This document shows positions 26,331-34,758 of a stretch of 35,868 nucleotides of DNA, piece after piece; within the stretch, counting starts at the first letter, position 1, and each line of letters starts with the position of its first letter. Origin of the DNA: Candidatus Rifleibacteriota bacterium. GTDB taxonomy: Bacteria; Muiribacteriota; UBA6191; JACPRK01; JACQZM01. Location of the stretch: the NCBI GenBank assembly GCA_016213885.1, contig JACQZM010000405.1, positions 1 to 35,868 on the forward strand, in the 5' to 3' direction. Under the pieces are notes generated by a model. That model had not been told where the DNA came from and ran no database searches. It was given only the letters and a program-made list of their open reading frames with translations. The position numbers and the translations under genes were made by a program.

Positions 26331-29300
26331 TCACCGGCCCGCCGGCTGGATCAAGACGACGGTCGCCGTGGAGAACTCGGTCTGGCCCGGGTTGTACATC
26401 GGCTCCAGCTTGGCCGGCGGCACAGCGAACCTCCCTTCGCAGACCGCCCGGGCGATGTACGTGAACCGGTATTTGCCGCGCCAGCCGTAGTCCCGGAACG
26501 CCTGCACCCGGTCGTCCCGGAGCTCGAGGTGAGACGGCACGAACGTGGAGACCCACTCCTCACCGGGGGTCCAGCCGTCCTCGGAGTCGCGCGATCCAGG
26601 GAGCTGCTCCTCCGACTTGAGGGCGCTGTTGATCGCCACGAATCCGGCGGGCAACGGGTCGACCAGCGCAACGTAGTGGTAGCTCCTGGCCGCCGTCATC
26701 TCCAGCTGCACCTCCACCAGGTCGCCCACCTTGATCGGGCCCTCGCCGGCGAGGCGTCGATAGGTCCGCTTGAGCGGCACGGAGTCGTGGGCGGTGTCGG
26801 GTCCCCGCCACGGGTAGGTCACCTCGAGCTTGTAGACCAGAGGCCCCTCGCCGGTCTTGTCCAGCTGGACCGCCGGCCTCGACAGGAACTCCTGCGCGTC
26901 GAGCTTCACCGTCTCGGTTCCCCGGGGGCCCACCTCCACCGTGCCAGGCCTGGCGCCGGCACCGGAGACGCTGCAGCCGAGGGTCCGCACGGCCGCGGGG
27001 GTCCGCTCCATGTACCGGCTCAGGGCGATGAGGCTCCACGCCGTGCCCTGGGTGGTGTACCAGTTTCCCTCGGGCCGCATCTGGTTGAACAGCGACGTGA
27101 CGACCTTCCCGATCCGGCGATGGTCCGGCGAGACCTCCAGAAGGGTCAACAGCTCCAGCGCCAGAGTCCGCTCCTGGGAGTAGAACGTGTCGGGGTCGAA
27201 CTCCTCGTGGTCCTGCCTGTCCTCCTGGTCCGGGATCATCTCGGCGAGCTTGGCCCTGGCAGCTGCCAGGTTGCCGCCCCTGGCGGCCGCCATCAGCAGA
27301 AAGCAGATGTCGTCCCGGCCGACGCGGGCAGCGCCCAGCCGGAGCAGATCCAGCGGCGACGACTCGGGTTTGCGGCCGTTCAGCGCCAGCACGTAGTGGG
27401 CGATCTCCCGGGCCTGGGAGGCGGAGTCGGTCTTGCCGGCCGCCACCTTGCTCACGTAGTCCAGCGCCTTGGTCAGCTCCTGTTCGGAAACGGGCACGCC
27501 GGCCTGTCTGGCCATGGTCAACGCCAGGACAGCGTAGGCGGAGCCCCAGGCGTGGGCGGTGGTGTACCCGGGCCAGTACCCGAATCCGCCCGTCGACACC
27601 TGCATCGTGAACAGACGTTCGATCCCGGGCACGAGAAACTTGTCCACCTCCTCGACGGTCAGCTGGGGCACGAGCCCCTTCCTCGCGGCGTCGCGGAGCG
27701 CTGCCAGCGGAAGGACACCGGAGCTGGTCTGCTCGATGCATCCGTACGGGTAGTGGAGAAGGTACTTGAGGCCGGAGGTGAGCCGCAGGGTCGGAAGCGC
27801 CGACACCGAGAGCTGCGCCGTGGCCAGGCCGGCCACATCCTTGGGCAGCTGGGTCGCTTCGGAGGCCAGCCTCACCTTCAGGTCGGCCTTCTTGCCGGAG
27901 AGGACCCCCTGGATCGCCTGGGTCCGGGTCACGTAGCGAGAGCGCACCGGCACCGGCAGCTCCAGCGCGTCGGAGGAGTCGCCGAGGCGGGCCGTCAGCT
28001 TCACGAGAGCGTCCACCGGCGCGGTCACCTTGAACTCCACCGGCACCTGCGCCCGGTCGGCGGCGGCCACGGTCACGGCGCTGTCAGGGGCTTTCAGCGA
28101 GATACCGCCGGGCGCCTCCGCCTGCAGCCGGACCTCTCCGGCCTTGCCGGTCCCGTTGAAGAGAGCCACCATGAACTTGCCCTCGTCCTCGTGGGTGAAG
28201 AACCGGGGCAGGCCCGCCTCCATGTAGAACGGCTTTCTGACCAGGAGCGGCCGGCTCAGGGCGCCGTGCTTGTCGGTCCGGTCGACCGCCACCGCGAACA
28301 CGCGGTACGTGGTCATGGAGTCGGGAAGGGTGAACTCCACCGTGGCAGAGCCCTGGGCGTCGGTCACCAGGTCGGGCTGGAAGAACGCCACCGGATCGAA
28401 CCATTTCCTGGTCTTGGTGGCGAGGCCGGTCCCCCCGTCGCCGCCGGTCAGCGGTCTGACCACCAGCGCCCGAAACGGCGACTGCAGCATGAGCAGCGCC
28501 CTCAGATCGCAGGTCCGGACCGCCAGCGGCAAGAGCAGCTTGAACATCGAATCGAGCGTCGGGCTCTGGTAGGCCGTGAGCGCCAGCACGCTCTCGTCGA
28601 CCACGGCCAGCGCCACCTCGGTCTGGACCGGCTTGCCATCGCGATCGGTCACCGAGACCGTGATCTGGTGCCGTTTCCCAGGTTCGGAGGAGACGCCCTC
28701 GCCAGCGCCCTTGAACTGTACTTTCAGGCCGGCGTGCTCCCGCCGCACCGGAAGCGTCACGTAGCCGTGGGAGTAGCCGGGCGCACCGGTGTCGGCCTCG
28801 GTGGCGTAGACCGGGAACGTCTCCCGGCCGTGGACCGCCAGGACCGACACATAGACGTTGGGCAGGTACTCCGGAACGATGGGGATATCGATGGTGCTCT
28901 CCCCTGGCTTGAGCGTCACGCGTTTCACCGTGAACAGCTTCTCTCGCTCCACCGTCACCAGGAAGGAGGAGGCCGGCCGGGGCGGATGGATCTTGATCCT
29001 CGCCGTCTCGTTCGGCAGGTACTCGGTCCGGTCGGCCCTGAGCGCGATGGTGCGGAGCCGCTCGGCTCGCCACCTGGTGCTGTCCCCGTCGGCGGCGTCG
29101 TTCCACTCCACGTTGAACGTGGTGGTGGACCTGTAGACCACGCCGTCGGGAGCCTTGTAGCCCACCTGGATCTGGTGCTTGCCGCTCTCGGAGAAGGTCA
29201 CCTTCACCAGACCGGCGCCGCCTCTGATCGCCGCGGTCATCTCGAACGCCCGGGTCATCACGGACTCCCACGACCAGTAGAAGTCGCCGGCATCGTTGCG

Positions 29301-31430
29301 CTTCTGGACCGAGGTGTAGCGCTCCTGGAGCACCTCGACCTCCAGCTCGCCCTGGTCGACAGGCTTGCCCGCGGCGTCCACCACGATCACCGGGAGCTGG
29401 ACCGGCTCGTCCACGTCCGCATCGTCGGTGTGATCGCCCAGGGCCACCTTGAACGGCGGCTCCACGGAGAAGCTGCCGGAGCCGGTGGCGCTCCTGGCGT
29501 CGAAATCGAGCACCGTGGCGGTCAGCGAGAGCGCCCTGCGACCGTCCACGACCTCGGCGTTGAGAGGCACCTCCACGGAGAGCGAGCCGTTCGCATCGAG
29601 CATGGCCTCGCCGGACTCGATCACGGCGGGCTCGCCGGGCAGGTCGGTGCCGCAGACGTACCCCTTCGACAAGAACTGATGGCGGGTCCCTTCCAGGGTG
29701 AGGCGCCAGCGGACCTTGCCGTGCTTGACCGGGCCGCCGGCGTAGTACACGGCCTGGATCGTGCCCACGGCGGAGCGCTGATCCGGGTTGGTGCCGGCAG
29801 CGGCCTTCCGGGGGGCCGTGTCCTTGTCCTTCTTCTCCTGGAACGTCACGTCGACCTTGTGACGCGGAGCCACGAACTCCTCCACCCTGAAGGTGGTCTC
29901 GGCCCACTTGATCGGCTTCTTGCCCGGCGACTTGACCTCCAGGGTCCACTGGCCCAGCGGGTCGAACTTCTTGATCCGGTGAGTGCCGGACACGGTCCCG
30001 AACGCCGAGAACGGAAGGGTCGTCTCGAGCACGGTCTGGTTCTTCGCGTCCTGGATGACGACGGCGCAGGTGGACGCCTGGCCGCTTCCGGTCGGCACCG
30101 CCCCGGTCCCGTTCTTGAACTGCCTGACCGTGGCCTTGAACCGGATCGTGTCCCCGGGCCGGTAGATGCCCCGCTCCGTGAACACGTGGCCCCGGGTCAG
30201 CTGGGCCTCCGTCGCCTCGCCCGACGGGATCTTCCGGGGCACCTTGATGGCCTGCTCACCCACGATCGCCCAGGCCAGATCTTCGCCTGCGATGGCGAAG
30301 ATCCGCCTGACCTGCCCCAGGTCCAGAGGGGCCTGACCGACGGAGAGGCTCCTGGAGCTCAGATCGAGGCTGGCCAGCGGCCCACCGGCGGTGAGCTTCA
30401 GCAGGCCGTCCGCATCGGTCTCGCCAGCGAACAGGAGCTTGCCGTCCGCCGTGGCGAGGAACACCCGGGCGCCGGAGACGATCTGGCCGGACGCGAGCCG
30501 CGTGACCCAGACGACCAGGTCGTCGGGCGACCTCTTGTGGGAGATCCCCAGGTCCGTGATCTGGAGGGGCTGCACGGAGCTCCTCACCGGATCCTCGAAT
30601 TCGACACCCACGGCCTGCACCAGGTAGGTCGCGCCGCTCGTGGCTCCTTTGCGCCAGTTCAACGGGAACGAGTTGCGCCGCTCCTTGCCCTCCGGCCCCG
30701 GATCCGAGAACACCTCGCCCTCGGTCTGCACGGTCCCTGCAAAGAGGCCGGCGAACGGCCCCTTGTGGTCTTTCAGCGCGGCGGACAGCTCGTCGGATCG
30801 GCCGTTCCAGCTCTTCACGAGCTGGGCCACCGGCTGCGAGAAGGCGGTCGCTGGATCGCCAAAGACCAGGGCGAACAGCGGCACCCGGGTCACCTCGATG
30901 CGGAACCGATCGAGGTTGCGGATCGCCAGGTGGACGAGCTGGCGGCTCTCCCGCTCCAGCACCTGCCCCTGCCCCACGAACCTGAGCTGGCCCGTGGAGT
31001 ACGGGATGGTGAACGGGTAGCGACCCGGCTCGATGGTATCGCTGCCGTCCCGGCTGTGGATCGGGTGGGTCACCACCAGGTGGTAGGTGGCGCCGGGCTG
31101 GAACGTGCCCGGAATCCTGATGATCTTCTCCTCGTCCTGGTCCGCCTGCCTCCAGTGCAGCGGCACCACCGGCACCACCCCCACGTTCCATCGAACGCTG
31201 GAGAGCTCGGTGGGCTTGGTGAACTTGATCCTGATCGCGGTTTCCAGCGGTCGGACCGGGCCCTTGGGCGGCTTCTGGATGGCGCCACCGGTCTGCCCCG
31301 ATCCCTCGGGTTCGATCGCCTGGATCCGGTAGGCGTCCTCGGTCTCCGAGGAGTCTTGCGCCGGGAACGCCGGAGCGACGTGCAGCATGAAGACCGCCAT
31401 CAGCAGCGCGAGAAGCACTAGTGCTCTCAT
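26331..31430 (-). CDS. Alpha-2-macroglobulin-like protein
   Basis: The 1,699-residue protein is a bacterial alpha-2-macroglobulin, a large protease trap. It has a signal peptide (LVLLALLMAVFMLHVAPAF, cleavage near residue 24). It has macroglobulin beta-sandwich domains through most of the first 1,100 residues, including the MG2 region with RGIYRPGDTIRF (mid-chain). The thioester motif is YPYGCIEQTSS, with C1231 and Q1234 as the bond-forming pair. The helical toroid domain follows, with the receptor-binding-like domain at the end. There is no lipobox cysteine at the cleavage site, so it is likely periplasmic or secreted and not a lipoprotein. GAGAGGAATC precedes the ATG. The usual partner gene for PBP1c was not seen here; an isomerase-like gene follows. 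Confidence 0.94.
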   Translation of the reverse strand: MRALVLLALLMAVFMLHVAPAFPAQDSSETEDAYRIQAIEPEGSGQTGGAIQKPPKGPVRPLETAIRIKFTKPTELSSVRWNVGVVPVVPLHWRQADQDEEKIIRIPGTFQPGATYHLVVTHPIHSRDGSDTIEPGRYPFTIPYSTGQLRFVGQGQVLERESRQLVHLAIRNLDRFRIEVTRVPLFALVFGDPATAFSQPVAQLVKSWNGRSDELSAALKDHKGPFAGLFAGTVQTEGEVFSDPGPEGKERRNSFPLNWRKGATSGATYLVQAVGVEFEDPVRSSVQPLQITDLGISHKRSPDDLVVWVTRLASGQIVSGARVFLATADGKLLFAGETDADGLLKLTAGGPLASLDLSSRSLSVGQAPLDLGQVRRIFAIAGEDLAWAIVGEQAIKVPRKIPSGEATEAQLTRGHVFTERGIYRPGDTIRFKATVRQFKNGTGAVPTGSGQASTCAVVIQDAKNQTVLETTLPFSAFGTVSGTHRIKKFDPLGQWTLEVKSPGKKPIKWAETTFRVEEFVAPRHKVDVTFQEKKDKDTAPRKAAAGTNPDQRSAVGTIQAVYYAGGPVKHGKVRWRLTLEGTRHQFLSKGYVCGTDLPGEPAVIESGEAMLDANGSLSVEVPLNAEVVDGRRALSLTATVLDFDARSATGSGSFSVEPPFKVALGDHTDDADVDEPVQLPVIVVDAAGKPVDQGELEVEVLQERYTSVQKRNDAGDFYWSWESVMTRAFEMTAAIRGGAGLVKVTFSESGKHQIQVGYKAPDGVVYRSTTTFNVEWNDAADGDSTRWRAERLRTIALRADRTEYLPNETARIKIHPPRPASSFLVTVEREKLFTVKRVTLKPGESTIDIPIVPEYLPNVYVSVLAVHGRETFPVYATEADTGAPGYSHGYVTLPVRREHAGLKVQFKGAGEGVSSEPGKRHQITVSVTDRDGKPVQTEVALAVVDESVLALTAYQSPTLDSMFKLLLPLAVRTCDLRALLMLQSPFRALVVRPLTGGDGGTGLATKTRKWFDPVAFFQPDLVTDAQGSATVEFTLPDSMTTYRVFAVAVDRTDKHGALSRPLLVRKPFYMEAGLPRFFTHEDEGKFMVALFNGTGKAGEVRLQAEAPGGISLKAPDSAVTVAAADRAQVPVEFKVTAPVDALVKLTARLGDSSDALELPVPVRSRYVTRTQAIQGVLSGKKADLKVRLASEATQLPKDVAGLATAQLSVSALPTLRLTSGLKYLLHYPYGCIEQTSSGVLPLAALRDAARKGLVPQLTVEEVDKFLVPGIERLFTMQVSTGGFGYWPGYTTAHAWGSAYAVLALTMARQAGVPVSEQELTKALDYVSKVAAGKTDSASQAREIAHYVLALNGRKPESSPLDLLRLGAARVGRDDICFLLMAAARGGNLAAARAKLAEMIPDQEDRQDHEEFDPDTFYSQERTLALELLTLLEVSPDHRRIGKVVTSLFNQMRPEGNWYTTQGTAWSLIALSRYMERTPAAVRTLGCSVSGAGARPGTVEVGPRGTETVKLDAQEFLSRPAVQLDKTGEGPLVYKLEVTYPWRGPDTAHDSVPLKRTYRRLAGEGPIKVGDLVEVQLEMTAARSYHYVALVDPLPAGFVAINSALKSEEQLPGSRDSEDGWTPGEEWVSTFVPSHLELRDDRVQAFRDYGWRGKYRFTYIARAVCEGRFAVPPAKLEPMYNPGQTEFSTATVVLIQPAGR

Positions 31431-31484
31431 GATTCCTCTCTTCGGGCCCGTCGAGCAGGTCCTGGGTTGGAAAGGGACGCCCCC

Positions 31485-31513
31485 AGCTTATCAGCTCCGG
31501 TTCTGCGTTTCAA
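31485..31513 (-). promoter_or_regulatory. Promoter of A2M gene
   Basis: On the minus strand, TTGAAA (31513-31508), a 17-base spacer, and TAAGCT (31490-31485) with TGA before it. It predicts a leader of about 45-50 bases before the ATG at 31430. Confidence 0.45.
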
Positions 31514-31572
31514 AGGCCTATCGAGCGGATCGAAGCCGGCCGAACGACCCGGTGCTCCGTCGTTTCACGGGC

Positions 31573-31592
31573 GACCGGCGATGTCGCCGGTC
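31573..31592. promoter_or_regulatory. 9-bp perfect inverted repeat (operator candidate)
   Basis: GACCGGCGA and TCGCCGGTC separated by 2 bases, in the divergent gap between A2M and the Nudix-MBL gene. An operator for one or both genes is inferred. Confidence 0.4.
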
Positions 31593-31605
31593 ATTCGAAA
31601 GGACC

Positions 31606-31619
31606 CGGGACCGGTCCCG
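31606..31619. promoter_or_regulatory. 14-base perfect palindrome (operator candidate)
   Basis: CGGGACCGGTCCCG reads the same on both strands. It lies 14 bases from the preceding inverted repeat and 43 bases before the -35 box at 31663. Confidence 0.4.
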
Positions 31620-31622
31620 TTT

Positions 31623-33194
31623 GTGACAGATCACCGGGCCCTTCGAGCTGTCTGTTTGCCCATTGACCGTGCCTCGCGCGGGGCCTACACTCGGGTCGGG
31701 ATCCGGAGGACCGCTGTCACAGCCCCCATCGATTCGGCGTCGACCCTGCTGGTGAAGAGCTGGGAGGCCGACGAGGTCTACCTGGTGTTCAGGGCGCCCA
31801 CTCACCGGGCGTTCCCGTGGACCTACGTCTTCCCCGGCGGCCGCATCGACCCGTCGGACCGCGAGGTGGAGGTGCTGGACCCCGAAGGGGCGTGCCCGCA
31901 CGACTACGTCGCCGCGGCCAGGGAGCTGTTCGAGGAGGTCGGCGTGCTCCCGGCCGTGAGGCGGTGCGGCGGGCCGGTCGACCCCGGGGAGCTGCCGGCG
32001 CTGCGGCGGGCGCTGCTGGCCGGAGAGCTGTCTTTTTCCCGGGTGATGAGCGCCCTCGGCGCCGTCGTGGACGGGCGGACCCTGCTTCCTCTCGGGGTGA
32101 AGACCACCCCTCGGTTCTTCGACGTCCGGTTCAGGAACCGCTTCTTCCTGGCCGTGCTCCCGGAGGGGCAGGAGCCCGCGGTGGTCCCCGGCGAGCTGGA
32201 GAGCGGGCTGTGGATCCGCGCGGACGAGGCTGTCCGGCGGTTCGAAGCCGGCGACCTGCCGCTCGTTCCGCCGGTCCTCGGCCTCCTGGAGATCCTGGCC
32301 GGGCACAGGCCCGATCAGTCGCTGGAGCGTCTCAGGCAGTACGACGACGAGAAGCTCCGCGATCTGCCGCTGATCGCGAGGTTCAGCCCGGAAGTCTACA
32401 TCTTCCCGGCGTCGGCCCGGACGCTCCCGCCGGCGTGGTCGACCAACACGTATGTCGTCGGCCGCGACCGGCTCCTGGTCGTCGATCCGGCCACGTCCGA
32501 CCAGCACGAGGGGGACCAGCTCCTGGCGCTCATCTCGTCGCTTTCGGCACGAGGTGGGTCCCTGGAGGCGATCGTGCTCACCCACCACCACCCGGACCAC
32601 CTGGGGGCGCTGCACCGGGTCCTCGAACGATTCCCGGCGCCGGTCTGGGCGCACCGGCTCACGGCGGAGCGGCTGGCGGACGTGGAGGTGAGCCGGTTCC
32701 TGGAGGACGGCGAGACCATCGACCTGGGCGATGGAGGCGCGGTCCGGGTGATCCACACGCCGGGCCACGCCCCTGGACACGTCTGCCTTCTCCAGCAGAA
32801 GTTCGGCGGTCTCATCGTCGGGGACATGGTGTCCACGACCTCGACGATCATCATCGATCCGCCCGAGGGAGACCTGGTGCAGTACCTGGCGTCGCTGGCG
32901 AAGCTGATGGCGCTGGACGCCCGGGTGCTCTACCCGGGTCACGGCATCCCGACCCGGACGGTCCGGCAGACCCTCCAATGGTACCTGGACCACAGGGCCC
33001 GGCGCGAGCAGCAGGTGCTGGACGGTCTGGACCGGACCTGGAAGGCGCTGGACGCCCTGGTGCCCGAGGTGTACAGCGACGAGCCCGTGAGCTCCCACCG
33101 GTACGCGGCCCGGAACCTGCTGGCCACGCTGCTCAAGCTGCAGCAGGACGGCCGGGCCGAGCGCGACGAGGGGGGACGGTGGCGCCGACGGTGA
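31623..33194 (+). CDS. Nudix hydrolase / metallo-beta-lactamase fusion
   Basis: This 523-residue protein joins two hydrolases. The N-terminal Nudix domain (about residues 35-220) has the helix core RELFEEVGV, fitting REUxEExGU, and FPGGRIDPSD before it; a long insert between them resembles the NUDT19-type acyl-CoA diphosphatase branch. The C-terminal metallo-beta-lactamase domain (about 255-470) has THHHPDHLGA for metal binding, HTPGHAPGHV, GDMVSTTS and YPGHGIPT; LACTB2-like endoribonucleases are close in pattern. The C-terminal helix bundle (about 470-520) is also LACTB2-like. The start is uncertain: GTG at 31623 (used), ATG at 31581 and TTG at 31467 all lie before a good promoter at 31663-31691. 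After it, the only standard start seen is GTG at 31752, which would cut the first Nudix strand. Confidence 0.88.
   Translation: MTDHRALRAVCLPIDRASRGAYTRVGIRRTAVTAPIDSASTLLVKSWEADEVYLVFRAPTHRAFPWTYVFPGGRIDPSDREVEVLDPEGACPHDYVAAARELFEEVGVLPAVRRCGGPVDPGELPALRRALLAGELSFSRVMSALGAVVDGRTLLPLGVKTTPRFFDVRFRNRFFLAVLPEGQEPAVVPGELESGLWIRADEAVRRFEAGDLPLVPPVLGLLEILAGHRPDQSLERLRQYDDEKLRDLPLIARFSPEVYIFPASARTLPPAWSTNTYVVGRDRLLVVDPATSDQHEGDQLLALISSLSARGGSLEAIVLTHHHPDHLGALHRVLERFPAPVWAHRLTAERLADVEVSRFLEDGETIDLGDGGAVRVIHTPGHAPGHVCLLQQKFGGLIVGDMVSTTSTIIIDPPEGDLVQYLASLAKLMALDARVLYPGHGIPTRTVRQTLQWYLDHRARREQQVLDGLDRTWKALDALVPEVYSDEPVSSHRYAARNLLATLLKLQQDGRAERDEGGRWRRR
31663..31691 (+). promoter_or_regulatory. Sigma70-type promoter near Nudix-MBL start
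   Basis: TTGACC (31663-31668), a 17-base spacer, and TACACT (31686-31691), close to consensus. A GGAGGA follows at 31705-31710. If used, the true start codon must be downstream of about 31698. Confidence 0.4.
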
Positions 33195-33215
33195 GAACCC
33201 GGCTCACGAGCAGGC

Positions 33216-33252
33216 GCCGGGCCGCGGGCCCAAGTCTCGCCCCGGGCCCGGC
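33216..33252. terminator. Terminator-like hairpin between convergent genes
   Basis: GCCGGGCC (33216-33223) with GGCCCGGC (33245-33252) form the outer stem; CGGG with CCCG form an inner stem past a bulged G, with a 12-base loop. It lies between the stops of the Nudix-MBL gene and the kinase gene. Confidence 0.45.
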
Positions 33253-33278
33253 CATCCCCGGTGACGACCCCTCCGGGC

Positions 33279-34742
33279 TCAGAACTTCGCCCGCCTGTAA
33301 CCCCTGGCCATGGCGGCCTCCTCGCTGGCGAAGATCACGCGGTGGCGCGGTCCCGGCAGCGTGGCCCGGGTCACCCCGACGACGTGGTAGATCCGGCTCT
33401 CCTTGTTGCCCACCACGGTGCCGACGGCGAGCCGATCGTCCTCCCGGGGTTGCTGGACCCGGGGCGGGTCGATCCGGCGGGACGGGGTATCCGCCGGCGG
33501 CGATTCGACCGGGGCGGCCGCGTCCGGGCTCCGGGTCGTCGACGGCGCGACCGCCGGGCCGCGGGACCGCCCCAGGGAGTAGGCGAGGACCATGACCACC
33601 ACCAGGGAGCATACCAGGGCGACCCACTTGATGCTGCCGGGTGGCCGGGTCTGGACCCGGTCAGGCATGTAGATCAGCACCGGATCGATCCGGGGCCCGC
33701 TTGCGCCCCCGCCCACCGGCCGGGCCGACGGGCCGTCCGGGCCGGTCGAGGTCGGCGGTCGGGACCGATGGGTGTCGGGGCCCGGAGCAGGGCCCGACGG
33801 CGCGATCTCGCCCGATGGCACCTTGAGCGTCGGCCCCCCGGCCGAGACGGCCGTGAGACCGAGCGGGTTCCGGCGCTCCCCCGCCTTCCGGACCTCCAGG
33901 GCGCGAGCCGCCTTGCCCAGGGCGGTGACGAGCTCTCCCAGACCGTGGAAACGCTGGGCCGGATCCTTGGCCAGCATCCGCTGGACGATCTCCCTCACCC
34001 GGTCCGGGACCGACCGGCCCAGCGGTTCCATCGGCGGCGGATCCCTCAGCTGCTGCGCCACCACCTCGCCGGTGGAGCCGTGAAACGGCGGCAGGCCGCA
34101 CACCATCTCGTAGACCACTATGCCCAGCGAGTACTGGTCCGTGGCAGGGGTGAGAACGCGGTTGGAGACCTGCTCCGGCGACATGTAGGCAGGGGTGCCC
34201 AGGATGATCTCCTGGGCGGTGAGGCCCGGACCCGACTCGGCCGTGGGCCTGGCGATGCCGAAGTCCGCCACCTTCACCTCCCGGCCGCCGGCCAGGAGGA
34301 TGTTCTCGGGCTTCACGTCGCGGTGGATGATGCCCAGCTGGTGAGCCGCGGCCAGGCCGCCGGCGGCTTCCATCGTGATCCGGAGCACATCGGGCAGCTC
34401 CAGGGGGCCGCTGTCCAGGCGCCGACGCAGCGTCGGCCCGTCGATCAGCTCGAAGGCGATGTAGGGGACGCCGGCCTCCTCGCCGCAATCGAAGACCAGC
34501 ACCACGTTCCGGTGGGTGATCCGCGCGGCGAGCTGCGCCTCCCTCAGGAAACGCTGCCGACCCTCCTGGTCCAGCTTCTCCCTCTTGATCAGCTTCAGCG
34601 CCACCGGCCGGTCGAGCGGGAGGTGGGTCGCCCGGTAGACCGTCCCCATGGAGCCGCTCCCGAGCGCCTCGCCGATCCGGTAGCGGGAGGTGACCGTCGG
34701 CGACAGCTTCAGCCTCTCCAGAAGAGGATCGCGGTCGGGCAT
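33279..34742 (-). CDS. Transmembrane Ser/Thr kinase with degenerate Ada-like C-terminal domain
   Basis: The 487-residue protein has a complete Hanks-type kinase domain (about 20-285). The Gly-rich loop is LGSGSMGTV, the ATP lysine is K50, the catalytic loop is HRDVKPEN with D142, and DFG starts at D160. The activation segment ends with the normal GTPAYMSPEQ. A Pro/Gly/Ser-rich linker leads to one membrane helix near residues 374-391. The end (about 440-487) resembles the Ada-type zinc ribbon often written as YHxxxC ... FxSxEEAxxxGYRPCKxC. Here the cysteines are gone: YHVVGV and GYRRAKF. It would therefore not bind zinc as the family does, and may be a repurposed sensor outside the membrane. 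AAGGAA precedes the ATG. It lies 16 bases after a pilin-like gene and is probably co-transcribed with it. Confidence 0.92.
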   Translation of the reverse strand: MPDRDPLLERLKLSPTVTSRYRIGEALGSGSMGTVYRATHLPLDRPVALKLIKREKLDQEGRQRFLREAQLAARITHRNVVLVFDCGEEAGVPYIAFELIDGPTLRRRLDSGPLELPDVLRITMEAAGGLAAAHQLGIIHRDVKPENILLAGGREVKVADFGIARPTAESGPGLTAQEIILGTPAYMSPEQVSNRVLTPATDQYSLGIVVYEMVCGLPPFHGSTGEVVAQQLRDPPPMEPLGRSVPDRVREIVQRMLAKDPAQRFHGLGELVTALGKAARALEVRKAGERRNPLGLTAVSAGGPTLKVPSGEIAPSGPAPGPDTHRSRPPTSTGPDGPSARPVGGGASGPRIDPVLIYMPDRVQTRPPGSIKWVALVCSLVVVMVLAYSLGRSRGPAVAPSTTRSPDAAAPVESPPADTPSRRIDPPRVQQPREDDRLAVGTVVGNKESRIYHVVGVTRATLPGPRHRVIFASEEAAMARGYRRAKF

Positions 34743-34758
34743 GGTTCCTTCCCCGGGA

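Noticed and set aside
25686..31421. Plus-strand open frame of 1,911 codons
   Set aside because: It is the antisense of the A2M gene. It is His/Arg/Gly/Leu-rich without domains, a common artefact of high-GC codon bias.
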